Shown: positions 50,101 through 62,541, numbered from the stretch's first letter. The stretch is DNA of 64,000 bases from Myxocyprinus asiaticus (GCF_019703515.2 NC_059362.1:42399826-42463825), one strand, 5' to 3'. The notes: generated from the sequence alone by a model not told the origin. Made by a program: numbers and translations.

Positions 50101-51700
50101 AATCGATTCAGACCGTTTTGCTAACCCATTTTGCAAATTCACTGACTCCAAAAAATGATTCATTTGCAAATGGGGTATCACTAGTTATGATTCCAAACAG
50201 CCGAGAGAAATACTGGACACACGTCATGATTGCTGAAATATTCTAAGGGAAAATGTTTCCAAGGTCAGCCTTTTTAACTCAAGGTATGCATAGTGCGTAG
50301 ACATACAGCTGCAGGTGCCACTAGCATACAAAATATAGGCCTACTGTATGTAATATGACTGAAGCAGATGCTGACAAAGCGCTCTGGAATTTGATGGAGC
50401 GGCTGTCACACAATTTATTCACAATACAACCACTCTCCCAGAACTTGAAATCAGCAAAAGAGCCATGCTTTAATAATGTTGTGGTTTCAAAAAAGAAGAT
50501 CAAAGCTACTAAACTGTTCAAAGTGCAGACTCTCTCCGTATCCTGCTATTGGCCTCTGCCTTTTGTTTCTGTATGCAAATGAATTTGTTTAAAGCCAAAC
50601 AAACCCATTTAAGCTGACTCAATTAGCAAGTTTATCCTCAGCTAGTATGTACTAGGTACACTTTGCACCCAGCATCATATTCTCACCCTTTGTTATGTCT
50701 TCATATGTAGAGTGATCCTCTTCACTCTTTTTGACTGAGCACATTTTGAGCATGGATTTTGGCTTTACACGGAAGATGGCTGTATAATTCATTGCATTCA
50801 AGCTTTTAAGTTTTATAGCTGAATAAAGGCATGATGGATATGGTTTGGGAATATGCTTCAAAGCGTGTCAGCACCGTTCTGGTGTCTGGATTTCCTATAT
50901 GAAATGGACAGGAATGACAATAAACATGACAAATACTGAGATGCTGCAGATAGTATTCGATTTTTAAGATTGATTATGGAGTAAATGTGGATCGTGTTCC
51001 AGCTTTGAACAGAAAATAATAGTGCATGTTCCGAAACCATGAAAATAGTAAGACAGGTCTTTGCAATAACGGTTTAATTATTTATAAGACACATTATGCT
51101 GTTTATAATGAAAAGACATTTATCAACTCGTTCACTCATCAGCCAGTCTGACAGTGTCATATATATCAGTCATATATCTCATTTTGTAGACGATTAAATG
51201 ACAAAAGGGATGTTTAGTAACCATAGTAGCTAACAGAAGTAGAGAAAGTAGCTACTGAGAAATTATGCTTAAAGGGTAAACATTTTAAGCATAATATATA
51301 TTTCTAATCTAAGCCTGTAAACTAAAATATCCTCATATTTTTGTAAAAGCTCTTGGGTAAACACAATATAATTTAAGACTTTTGAACTGCATGTTTGACA
51401 TACAAACCCACTGCTATAGAAAATTAGGGTTTTGACTCAAAATATTATAATTACCAAGACAACAAGCCTTGGTCTATACAGTTTTAAGTAACTGAACCCA
51501 TAAAATCGCTGGACTTTTAATGTCATATGTAACATATAAAATAATCAGCTACATATGAAATAGCAATGACTTGTGCATACTCCAAAGCTGAATCTTCAAT
51601 ATAGGCTGACAGGCTGCAATGCATTGGCTTAATTGAAGATTAGATACCATTTGATTATATATCTCCCATTTAAAGTGGGATCTAATTAAGGCTTCACATG
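47129..51700. other. Gene-free interval upstream of chgb
   Basis: About 4.6 kb without supported exons. 49640-50065 contains GC-richer repeat-like sequence (GGGGCACCTTGCCCCCTGGG, CCTAGTACCGGCCCTGC) that looks like a transposon remnant. Human SHLD1 lies in the corresponding interval, but I found no trace of it here. Confidence 0.4.
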
Positions 51701-51705
51701 GGGCG

Positions 51706-51713
51706 TGACGTAA
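51706..51713 (+). promoter_or_regulatory. CRE-like site in the chgb promoter
   Basis: TGACGTAA, one base off the palindromic cAMP response element, 162 bases upstream of the chgb ATG in a locally CpG-containing stretch. A proximal CRE is an established control element of mammalian chromogranin genes, so a CREB-type role here is inferred. The transcription start was not located. Confidence 0.5.
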
Positions 51714-51867
51714 GCAACCCACGAGCTCCGATCTTGCGTGTTCCACAGAGCGCTCAAAACAGACGCAGCCCGCACTCAGAGCTGCAGCACGCGCCACAGA
51801 GAATCCCTCTTTACAGAAGACAAGCCTCCTGGATAAAGATTACAACAGCAAAACATTTGCATGCACC

Positions 51868-54800
51868 ATGAAGTTTCTGTTTTTGGTCTCCTTGGTTGTT
51901 TTCCTATCTACTGGTAAGTGAAAAACCCATGCACATAAATAATAATTTCATAAATCATTTCAGCACCACGGTCAGCGACAGCGTACTTTGCTGCAGAGCA
52001 TTTGTAGATCGTGATGAAAACATTTCAGCGTGTTTTGCACAAGTAAAACGTATATGATTAATTCATAAAATGCTTTTGAGATGAATGAGTGTAAAAAATA
52101 TCTTGCATTAAGTCTTGCACACATTTAATACAAGGCTTTTACTATCCCAGATGGAGAGTCTGTACCAGTTGAGCAGGACACCAGGAGAGAAGATTTGGTA
52201 TTCTATAGATTCTACATGTTACTAAGCAATGCATGCATTTTTCTATTAGTTTCTATTCTAAGTTAAATGTATGGGTTGTTGACAAATAAGGTTTTCTGAG
52301 ATGGTAAAAATTAGAAAGGTTTAAAAAAAAAAAAAAAAAAATCTACTTTAAACCATGTGTTAAGTTTGTAGAAATGTAATATTTTTGTTTCATAAGTTTT
52401 TGAAAAACATTTATAGCATTTTTCTAAAAACAAAAAAAAAAACTGAATTACTTTTTTTTTTTTTTTTTAAATGAATTTCAAGAAGTTTTCTTAGGGTTAC
52501 TCCATTTGACCTGAACAAAATGTGCCTTTTGATAAAAGTGTCAAAACATATTTTTAAAAACAGTCATGAGGGTCTAATAGAGTCCTTTGTTTTATTTTAT
52601 TTTTTCCACACATGACAGAAGAATGGCCATCTGCATGTTGGTCACACCACCTGACTTTGATTTGATGGATAAAAGTTTTTGAAATATTAATATTTAAACA
52701 ACAATTAACTGCTATTAAAAAAAAAATACAATTGTATCCTCTTTTCTCCCAATTTGGAATGCCCAATTCCCACTACTTAGTAGGTCCTCGTGGTGGTGTG
52801 GTTACTCACCTCAATCCAGGTGGCAGAGGACAAGTCTCGGTTGCCTTCGCTTCTGAGACAGTCAATCCGCACATCTTATCACGGGGCTCGTTGTGCATGA
52901 CACCACGAAGACTCACAGCATGTGGAGGCTCATGCTATTCTCTGTGATCCACGCACAATTTATCACGTGCCCCACTGAGAGCGAGAACCCCTAATCATGA
53001 CCACGAGGAGGTTACCCCAGGTGACTCTACCCTCCCTAGCAACTGGGCCAATTTGGTTGCTCAGGAGACCTGGCTGGAGTCATTCAGCACACCCTGTATT
53101 CGAACGCACGACTCCAGGGGTGGTGGTCAGTGTCAGTACTCGCTGAGCTACCTAGGCCTCCATTAACTGCTATTTTAAGAAAAAATAATTATAATAAATT
53201 TATAGACCACATTTACCAAAATATTTCAAGAATTACAGCCTTTAATGAGACTTTTATTTTGTTTTACTGTCTTCGGACAGTTACACAACTTTTTCTGACA
53301 TTTGACATATCAAAATGACATTACACTCAAAAATCAAAGTAGATGTTTATTCAAGTAATTGTTGTGTAAATTGCATTTATGTATTTTTGAATAACTTTGA
53401 ATAACACAATTACTGTCACGTCATTAATTCGTATATTATTTCTTCTCAGCTTGCCCAGTGTTTAGTTCAGATCCTTTCTAAGGCACTGTATAAAACAGAT
53501 GCTGCTCCATTGCATTCAGAATGCAAAAACATCCTCAAACCAGGTATGTTGTTGTTACTTATCGCTTCAATCATCTGTTGAAGTAAAAAAAACATTAATT
53601 TAATGTAAGAATTATTTGTTATTTAGATTACTTTAAATCATGTTTGGTTTATTGTGGAGGTAACACTGTTTGCTAAGTGATTCTGCAAGTAAATGTATCG
53701 TAAATATAATTTGGATATATAGCGTGAGAACAGTCAGACTTTGTTATCATCATCATTTCTTACCCGTCCAATGCAGTATATCATGCTTGGATGGGTCAGT
53801 TATGGGTCAGTGGTTTCATTGGAAGACTCTGTAGACTAATTATCAGATGTAAAGTTACAGTTTTTTTTAAGAAACTCCTGCAAGAAAAACAAGAAATGGA
53901 GTTAAAAAGAATCATGAGGTATGTGCTTTGTTTTGTTCCCATTTTATCTCTCCTTGAATTTAGGTTCAGGTCACTCCTCAGTCGTGAAAAAAAGTGAGGA
54001 TGCTGCTCTGAAAACTGCTCAAGAGGATGTGAAAAGACCAAGCCGAGAGCCTGAAGTTAATGAGGAAGAAACAATTGAGGATCTTCTCAAAGCTGACAAA
54101 GAAAAACATGAGTTGAACGATGAACGAAGCCAGGAAGGGTTCCCGAGTTTTGTGAAAAGAAGATTCCAAGACAAGCATGAGGAAGTGGACGATGAACGCA
54201 GCCAAGAAGACTTCCCAAGTTTTGTCAAAAGAAGACTCAAAGATAAACGTGAGGAACAGGATGATGAACGAAGCCAGGAGGACTTCCCGAGTTACTATAA
54301 AAGAAGCAGCAAAGATAAAAGAGAAGATTCTGAAGACGAGAGAAGCCAAGAGGAATTCCCTCAGAAACGTCATTTCTCCATCTTACACAAGGAAAAGCGT
54401 GATAATCCTGATGAGGAGCGCAGCCAGGAGGAATTCCCTCCATACCAGTATAAAAGGAGTCGTCTTCTGAGCAGCAAAGACAAGCGTGAAGATACAGATT
54501 ATGATAGAAGCCAAGAGGACTTCCCAAGCTACACCCACAAACGAAACCATGGGGATGAAGAGGAGAAAGAAGAGGATGAGAGAGAGAAGCAGATCTGGAA
54601 ACCATCACACAGATACCACCACAAGAAAATGCTCCACAAACGAGATGAGGACTCAGAGAATGAGAATTTTGAAGATCAAGACTACGATAGAAGCCAAGAA
54701 GACTTCCCAAGCTACACCCTCAAACGAAACCATGTGGATGAAGACGATGAGGAGGACAAGGAAGAGAGAGAAAAGCGTATCTGGAAACCCTCACACAGAT

Positions 54801-55420
54801 ACCACCACAAGGAAAAGCTCCACAAACGAAATGGAGATTCAGCCGGGGACATGAACTCTAAGGAATCTGAAGAGGTGGACGAGGATATTGTAAAACGATC
54901 TCGGAAACCTTCTAGCAGAAACCACCATAAGAAGTACCACAAACGCAGTGGGGACTCATCTGAGGAGGATTATGAGGAACAGACACACAAATATCCCCCC
55001 AAGTATAATCACAAGCGTGTTGACTTCATGGATTTTGAGAATGAAGATGAACCAAAGATTGACCATGAGCTGAATGAAAAGAGGCATTCCTCAAACAGTC
55101 AGGGGGAAGAAGATGAGCAGAAGAGACACCAGAGCTCTGCAGAAGAAGAGCAAGACAAGGAGGCTGCACTGAGGTACCTCACTAAGAAAAAGAACGAGTT
55201 AGAGGAACGCCTACTTAACAAGGTCAACTTTGATGAGAAACGTTCTCCCTGGATTTACAGAGGATACTACCATCCTGCGTGGTACAAGAGAAGCCAAGAT
55301 GTGAGTACTGGCCCGCATTACAGTCGTAACCTAGAGGAGATCGCTGAGACCCTACGGTACAAAAGGGGCCTGCTTTCTCAGCAGGAGTCACTTGGGGATA
55401 AAAAGGATGTGCCACATTAG
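51868..55420 (+). CDS. chgb: Chromogranin B (secretogranin-1)
   Basis: CHGB is an acidic granin of dense-core secretory granules, a sorting and packing protein and a source of peptides. Exons: 51868-51913, 52151-52197, 53450-53543, 53964-55420, in phase, 547 aa. Signal peptide MKFLFLVSLVVFLSTG. The N-terminal disulfide loop is C35-LVQILSK...HSE-C56, with 20 residues between the cysteines as in human CHGB. From about residue 115 to 310 seven copies of D/ERSQE-E/D/G-FP are separated by KR/KRR dibasic sites, followed by three KPS-R-HHKK-HKR copies. A conserved-looking YSRNLEEIAETLRYKR follows. The frame stops at TAG 55418-55420, but KLLTPEE continues in frame to a donor at 55441, and the last exon (58017) would need one extra base. 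So this copy probably lacks the conserved granin C terminus. Confidence 0.93.
52717..53161 (-). mobile_element. tRNA-headed SINE in chgb intron 2
   Basis: Perfect 13-bp duplication ATTAACTGCTATT at 52704-52716 and 53162-53174. On the minus strand the head GCCTAGGTAGCTCAGCGAG holds an A box and GTGCGTTCGAATAC a B box, giving a tRNA-derived promoter. A long body of about 330 bases follows and ends in a T-rich tail beside the left duplication. Family name not assigned; the body style is widespread in cyprinids. Confidence 0.85.
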
Positions 55421-55441
55421 AAGCTTCTCACACCAGAAGAG
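55421..55441 (+). other. chgb: coding-like residues after the TAG, up to a splice donor
   Basis: In the chgb frame the 21 bases after TAG read KLLTPEE and end at GAG followed by GTACAG, a good donor. Human CHGB has LTEDEKKELENLAAMDLELQ at this place, so the residues look ancestral coding. See the last exon at 58017. Confidence 0.5.
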
Positions 55442-58016
55442 GTACAGTATTTTACAAAATGGTTTTTACAAAAAACAGGGACAGATACCCCAAGAGTAAC
55501 TTGCATTTACAAAAATTGTTCACCCAAATATTTAAACTCAATGAGTGTGAGTAAATGACACTTGTCATTTTCTGAAATATTTGTATCATAAAGGTGAAGT
55601 GTGCCATTTCTGGACCACTAGTGCACCAAACAGAATTGCAAAAACAATGAATGCATTTAAATGCACACCAATACATGGATAACTACCAAAAATCTGCTTA
55701 TTAAAAAAAAACAGGTTTACATGAGACTTGAAATCACCGGCTTTTGATGTTAAAACCTAAAGAGTTGTGCACACAACACTAGTATCCTTATGTTTATGTG
55801 GGTGTAGGGTTATGTTTTAGGGATTACGGGCCAATCAGGTAGCGCAGAGTCAGAATCTGGAGGGCAGTCAGATTTCGCCACAACACCAGTAAAGGTGTTT
55901 TCATGCAGCGTGAAATCGGGGTAATGGGCAAAAATCTACGTGTGCATATCGGTTTTTGCTTCAACCATTTATGACCTTACCTGGCTCAAGGAAAACTGTT
56001 TAACGCATTTACATTGACTACGTTTACATGGACACCAGAAAGCAGCTTATTGTGAGAAAGCAGCGTTGCAGTTTACATGCACTGTATAAGTGGCATACTC
56101 TTTACTTACTAATACATGCGGCTCGGTCAGTAAGCAGCTTTCTCCACAGCAATGTAATTTCCCCACAAATCTTGTGTAAATAACAAACATGGGATCTGAG
56201 GAAGACTTTGCTTTTTTATTCTCTGTTGCTTTGCTTTATTTCCAGATATTCCAGAGTTGTTGCCATGTTTGTTTTTTTAAATTTCCATTGCGACCTGCAG
56301 CAGAATTGCGCTGCAATATTGGGGTTTACGTCTTACTTAAAACTCCAGGATTCCCCAGACGATATTTTACATTGGCCTGTATAAATGGGTATAGTTTATA
56401 GTATGTGCTTTTCCCACTGTACTCCCAGAAATGTTGAATTCTTTGCACTGTGTTGACTTGTTGTTGGGCTCCATCCTATAACATTTGTTATTCGATCTAT
56501 TCACACACATGCGCACTCCCCAAAAACCTATAAGAACAGCACTTAAGCATTTACATGGCCACATTAAGATGCGTTCTCGATGAGAAACCTAGGTGTGTTT
56601 AACCGTTTTTTCTTAATCCCTTAAGCAGTGTAAGGAAATTGACGTTCTCGTTTACAAGAGGTTTCAGAATGCCATTTTCTTAAATGTGGTCATAACCATA
56701 CACAACGTTGGCTCATTAAGCATAATTGGTGTGAAATCGTGCATGAAAACGTACTCATTTAAGGCATTTACATGCACACCAATATGCTGATAACTATGAA
56801 AAATCCGTTTATTAAAATAAAATCAGACAACGCAAGAAAACCATGCTTATGTGAGACTTGATATCAGCGGGTTATTCTCTGCTTTTGACATCAAAATGTA
56901 AACAGGCATGCACACAACACATGCACACATTCGGAAAGCTGATAAGAACACTGGTAAATGTGTTTGCATGCAATACGAAATTGGAGTAATGGGCAAACAT
57001 CTTTGTGCTTAAACTGTTTATGACCTTACACCGATAAAGGAAAACTATTTAAGGTGTTTACATGACCTTGTTAAGCATAATCAGTGTAAGATTGTACATG
57101 TAAACAGGGTTACTATTTATATGCAGTGCCAATTCGCTGATAACACCAAAAGATTTGAAATCAACGGGTAATTCTTGAGTTATTTTCACTCTAACATTCA
57201 GAGTTAAATCAGGGTAATGAACAATGGGTGAAAAAAGCACCTAACCAGTCTAGGTCTAGATGCATTTAAAGCAAGCAAACTATGACATCAATGTACAAAT
57301 AATAGCCAGAGTCTGAGAAACAAGGTCAGATTTGCTGCTTAAAGTAGTTCATCCATGTCTCTGCATGTTAGAGTTCAGCATGAATAAGTAGAAGAATGCG
57401 GGTTGACTGTAGCACTCCTCTTGAGTTCTTTTCTGCATGCAATTCACGCTGCTCCAAAAAACTGGTAAATACCTCCCAGTATCAATGTTTCTCCAGTAAC
57501 TAATTATCTAAATGCTGCACTATTACAAGGACATCCGAGATATCCAATATGACTTCACTGCAAGCGATGCAGAAATATGGCAATAACTCCAGAGCATAGA
57601 GGGATGTCTAGATTCTACAATATGCCAAGAGAATCATTTCTCATCTTGACAAGGATATTATATAACTTCAAGTACTTCTCAACCACTTCCTTTGGGTCTG
57701 CTGAAATAAAATATTTTGTTGACTAAAGCAACACACTTTCTTTCATTCATTAAGAAACAATAGATTGCAAACACATAAATAGTACAGGGTCTGAGGGTTG
57801 TTTAGGACAATGTTTTTAAGCACCACTCAAAAACGCTTTGTAGCTTCATGGCACCAAACAGAATCGCAAAAATAAGTTAATAATGACATAATTTAACAAT
57901 TCCTATATCCAACAGGGAAAGTATTTTAAAAGATGAAAACAATACACACTTTAAGTGTTTCAAAGTTATAAAGATACTAAGCATAGCAAATAATCTCTCT
58001 ACTTTTCTTTCTTCAG
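55442..58016 (+). repeat. chgb last intron with repeated element copies
   Basis: Two or three related copies of an interspersed element: 55640-56000, 56762-57060 and a shorter one near 57060-57200. Shared phrases are TGCACACCAATA, TGATAAC, GTTTACATG, GAGACTTGAAATCA/GAGACTTGATATCA and GAAATCGGGGTAATGGGCAA/GAAATTGGAGTAATGGGCAA. Ends are unclear. No exon seen before 58017. Confidence 0.5.
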
Positions 58017-58525
58017 TTGTGAAACTGGCCTCTGTGGACCAACAGATGAAAAAAACAGCTTAACCAGTTGAAGAATGAGCTGGGACATCACCTTCTGTGC
58101 TGCCTGTTTCAACTTTGCATTAGCTTTATGTGTGCTGATTTGGGCTTAAGTTGAATGCGTTATTATTATATCTTACTCTTATACACTTGTATTGCGAATT
58201 TTGTTGTAAGTCAGTGTATGTTTAATGTGAGCATCTAAGAAACAAGAAAAGCATCTACAAAAGGCAAAACTCTGGAATCTTTATGCTTGACAACAGCATT
58301 CATGTTATTTCTCTCTTTATTAAATAACTACAAGAACACAGAAAAAGAAAAAAATGCCTGTTTACTATTACCTGCAGATTTGAAATGACGCATTTAAGAG
58401 CATGCTACTCGATACCCGTGAAAGTTAATGTGTTTAAAAATAGCTGTCGTTTAATGTTCTTTAATAGATTCATTGCATTCCTGATTGTTTGTATTCAATC
58501 AAATAAAATGTGTTATTATGGGACC
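58017..58525 (+). other. Last chgb exon and 3' UTR
   Basis: After TTTCTTTCTTCAG the reading xTT then VKLASVDQQMKKTA and TAA (58061-58063) matches, residue for residue in length, the human CHGB C terminus after GluLeu (ENLAAMDLELQKIAEK region). That frame needs one carried base, whereas the upstream exon ends in complete codons, so it is out of frame. Polyadenylation signal AATAAA at 58502-58507. Confidence 0.55.
58502..58507 (+). terminator. Polyadenylation signal of chgb
   Basis: AATAAA about 440 bases after the TAA of the last exon, followed by GT/T-rich sequence (TGTGTTATTATGGG). Confidence 0.55.
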
Positions 58526-58905
58526 AAAGTTGATAAATGCACTTGTGTTTTGATGCTGTAAGCCTGCAAAAACACAAATTAATATATTGTTTACTGATGC
58601 AATGATTAATTTGTGAGCAAAACCTGACAATTTGCCAAGAGGATGTTAAAAACTTAAAAGCATCTTTCCTTTCTTGCACATTTTGCTAAAATAAATAAAT
58701 AAACAAAATGGAAACAATTTATACAGTCATTTTATGTAGTAATGATACAAGTCTATGCAAAAAGTAAAAAAGAAAACATACTGGATAAGAGACAATGAAT
58801 AATAAAGTCTTGCAACTCATACAGAAAATAAAGCACTGCCTGAATGTGCGAGTCCACACTGATTTAGTTTCTTCTAACTTAAATAAATTAAACTGAACTG
58901 ATTGC

Positions 58906-61900
58906 CTAGGTCGCGCTGCCAAATGATGGGCTAATCTCATCCAGTTTCTGTCTCTTGGCGGCTGGCTCCTCGGATTTCTGCTGATTCTTAGATTTGGAAG
59001 TGCCTGCGGCAACCGTCATCCCCGAGAGGAGATAACCTCCACCTCCACTCATGAGTAACATTGGATGAGTCCTATTGGGCAACACCTGCAACATTTAAAC
59101 ATAAGGGTATAAGATATCCACAATTCTAAAATCCTGAATTTGATGATGTTAAGAATATCAAACTATTTGCAAAAGGTAAATAAAAAAAATAAAAAAAGAG
59201 GAACCTTGCAAGGTTTCTTTTTTTATTGGGTCATGGTTGTGGAGAGGGCCAATAACCAATTAATCAGCCGATAGTTTTTAAAATTGATTTACAGAATGTT
59301 TTATGTAAAATGTCTTAGTCTTTCCTTCCTGTGACAGGCACAGACTTAGACACTACAAGTAGAGCTGTCAACAAGGCGGAGAAACAAAGTTAAAATTTTT
59401 CACTGAAATATTACCAAAATCGAATAGCAAAATTTAATTGTTTATTGCAAAGAATATATATTTGGCTGTTAAAAAAATGTGCGTAAAATGATAGTCAAAA
59501 GATTCAGCCAGTTCATATTTTCAAATATGAAGTAAAAAAGTAAAACGAGAAAAGAAATGCTTCAATAGACAGTTCTATGTTAAATTATTGTTGCACAGTA
59601 GCCTATACTGGCGCCATAGTATTACCACGGACTCAAGCTTCATAAAAACACCACAGTGTTTTTCATTAAATATAGCTGTATGTACGTACCTAATGCTAAT
59701 GCAGCGAGATGCTGAAAACAGAGCAAGACCTCCAGACTTCTGGGAGCCATTCACTCTGTATGCGACCATCTTTTTCTTTGTAAGCATGCGCTAGATGGAC
59801 GTTTTTGACCGTTGCGCTGTGCCTCGCTGTTATTTCAGCATCTCGTGCGGTAACCATTTCTTTTTCAGACGGTGTCATTTTAAAAGGAAATGTACCTTTG
59901 AAACGTGTTGAGACACCCACATTCTGTTTTATTCATTGCACTGCATCTGTTTTAGCTCAAGAGTGCAAGTCATCATCAGTGCTTAGCACACATCCAAAAT
60001 TAGAACTTTAGCATTTTTTTTAGGGATGTCATAAAAATGTATAGATAAAATAATGTGCCCATTAATAATCAATGTATATCGCATTTTTAAGGCATCGATA
60101 TACTAAAATTAGCCGAGATTTAAATTAGAAGCCTAATTAGCATGCCTTCCAATTCACTCTGCTGCCGTCTGTTTAACAGTATGGCGTAAAAGTGTTGGGA
60201 GACCACAAGAGGGTGATATAACATTTAATGAAACCGGGTCGTGGGTGAGAAAAGCACTGGTATCACACACAGGACAAGCATGCAGCGCAGCAGAAGGCAG
60301 TCCAAAGTTACAAAGGTTTTTGTACTTCTTCAAGAATGAACAAAGTGATGTTGATGAGTTTGCAGGTTAGTGTATGAAACTGGTGTAACTGTACAAACTG
60401 AATGATTAGAAATGGCGATGTTTATTCTGCAATTTCTCTGTATGTAGCCTTGAATAGATCTTTCATTCAAGCTGTCAAACCACAAAACGACATACTTGTA
60501 ACTGAAAATACATTGTGTAGGCTCTATGAAGTATACATATACACAATATATCATCCAGCAATGGCTAGAGTAAATAATCTTTGTCCTTTGATAATGATTT
60601 TGGTCAAATTTAATTGAAAAATTGCTAGTTGCGCTCCGTGGCACTATAGAATTTTGAAACGGAGCGTTGGCGGAGTGTGCATGCCTGCGTAGATTTTTTT
60701 GTAAATTATTTTAGAACGGACCATGTCGTCCGTCAGACGTGTCTAGTGTGCGATCCCCTTTAAATTACCCTGCAGCTAATACTTTACCAAAGTTGTGTTG
60801 AGAAAAATGTTTGAAAAGACAAAGACTATTGTGCAACGACTATTGTGTCCAATTTATATACGAAAAAAAACCATATACAGATAATCATCTGGAAAATCTT
60901 ACAATTATCGATGCATGAAAAAGCCATCAATCCCAAGCCTATTTTTTTTTTTTATCTTAAATTTGACAAATACCTGAATTTAAATTTGACAGCCTTAGCT
61001 ACAGTCCAAAATGAACAAAATCCCAGATGCAGTTTGTGACGAGGAGGAGGGCGTGGCCGGGCCGTGATGGAGCACGGCCGGCACTGAATCAGCTGATCAG
61101 CGGGAGAGCGAGATAAGGGGCAGCCGGAGACGCCGCTTCAAGAGAGAAACGCACACGGCCGCGTTGCATGTGTGTCTGTGTTTGTTTATGTTTGTTTTAA
61201 GTTCATTCATTTCATTAAAGTTTGTTTACTGTTCAGCTGGTTCCCGCCTCCTCCTTGTCCATGCTTTATCTGTTACACAGTTTATTGTTCAACCAAAATC
61301 CTAATAACCAGAAAAAAAATTATGATTTTGGTGCATAATGTGGGACTTTTAACTATAACCAAGCCCAAAATACACAAGGGACTCCATAATGAGGACTAGT
61401 GAGGACTTATTTTGAAATGACGGAGACTTGGCCAAATCAATTTATCAATCTACCTCTAGTTGAAGTAAAATGCTGTGCACCCTACATTATCTACAGTATC
61501 CTTAAATACAATGAACAAAAAGAAAATATGACTCAGACTAAATTTAATACAGATACACATGTTTTTTTGACGACCACAATGTGTTTTTCCTGTGAATTAT
61601 TGGCAGCCAAAAGCATGCACATTTTTGTTTACTTTTGTACGATAAACACATTTGGATCTGTTTTAGTTTGCCACTTGATATCCAATGCAAAAGTTAAGTG
61701 TGGGATAAAAGTGAAGATTCACCTGGTAATGCCTGAGCCATGAATCCGTCAGTCTAAGACTGATTGCTCCTCCTTGTTCCCTGAGCTTGGTGTAGCACTC
61801 AATCAGAGGCTGCAAAAGAGATGAGACATTAAATATTGAAGGAAGCAGGTTAAAAATGACTTTAAAAAAATGGTTTATTCAGTTTGATTAGAATAATCAA

Positions 61901-62487
61901 TGTCTGACAAAGCAGCCAGTTTTACCTCTCTGTACTGGGAGTACACAACAAACGGTCGTGATGGTGCTACAAACTTCAGCATACCCAGTAACACAGGACA
62001 GGGGTGAAATCGACTAGCAATCACCAACCTGAAATAAACATTCCAATAAGTATTCACAACACTGACTAGCAGCATGGGTTGCCAGTGAATTGCTGGAGAG
62101 CTGAATGCAAAACAGCTTAAAGATCAATATAAGAAATAGAACATGACAAGCCTGGTCAATGTCAGTATATATCACCATTTACCATAAGACAAATTCAGCA
62201 ACATGTTCTCCTGACAAAAAAAGCTAGTTAAAAATAGCTTTTATAGTTTAAACTTGTTAAGTAGGTGCACAATTCGCATCTGCATAATATAAGGAAGTAT
62301 TATTGGACTATTTTAACAGAGATCCTTATAAAACAGACCACCATTTTACATGCATTTAAACCTGTTTGCTGTATCTGCTATATTAAGACAGAAAAACATA
62401 CCCATCTGCATTTCGTCCCTCCAGCTGAGCTGCAGCTGATGCTAGTTTCTTCCTCTTCTCCTCCATCTTCACTTTCTTCTCTTGTGC
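58906..62487 (-). CDS. trmt6: tRNA (adenine58-N1) methyltransferase non-catalytic subunit, 3' part
   Basis: TRMT6 pairs with the catalytic TRMT61A to form the enzyme that makes m1A58 in tRNA. Four terminal exons are seen: 62402-62487 (KKVKMEEKRKKL, ending EGRNADG), 61926-62028 (LVIASRFHP, FVAPSRPFVVYSQYRE), 61723-61809 (PLIECYTKLREQGG, LRLTDSWLRHYQ) and 58906-59085 (VLPNRTHPMLLMSGGGGYLL, EEPAAKRQK). Phases agree and each block matches vertebrate TRMT6. The gene starts beyond the right edge; the catalytic-fold N-terminal half is not in the window. It is convergent with chgb, their ends about 400 bases apart. The large intron 59086-61722 contains a solo LTR. Confidence 0.93.
59200..61034. other. 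trmt6 last intron, repeat remnants
   Basis: Holds a fragment at 59207-59330 (CCAATAACCAATTAATCAGC, CCGATAGTTTTTAAAA) related to 63020-63115, and MITE-like sequence at 59590-60010. No exon found. Frames at 59805-60011 and 60402-60617 have no domain. Confidence 0.4.
61035..61277 (+). mobile_element. Solo LTR of the miniature LTR family (copy C)
   Basis: TGTGACGAGGAGGAGGGCGT to CTGTTACA, 243 bp, matching the LTRs at 31927 and 41291. Flanked by the perfect 5-bp duplication CAGTT (61030-61034 and 61278-61282). This is the expected product of recombination between two LTRs. Located in the last trmt6 intron. Confidence 0.9.
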
Positions 62488-62541
62488 CTGTGAAGGTTAG
62501 AATTGCCATTTATTTGTAAATAATAAATCAAAGTGTTGAAT

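Noticed and set aside
53090..53161. Possible tRNA gene on the minus strand (A and B boxes)
   Set aside because: It is the head of a SINE flanked by a 13-bp duplication; no full cloverleaf. The same holds for the boxes at 45768-45840.
53921..53963. Met at 53921 as start of the large chgb frame
   Set aside because: This stretch is intron: a TTTAG acceptor precedes 53964 and three upstream exons supply the signal peptide and cysteine loop in phase.
54177..54942. Alternative long frames on both strands inside the chgb exon
   Set aside because: Shadows of the repetitive, purine-rich chgb coding sequence.
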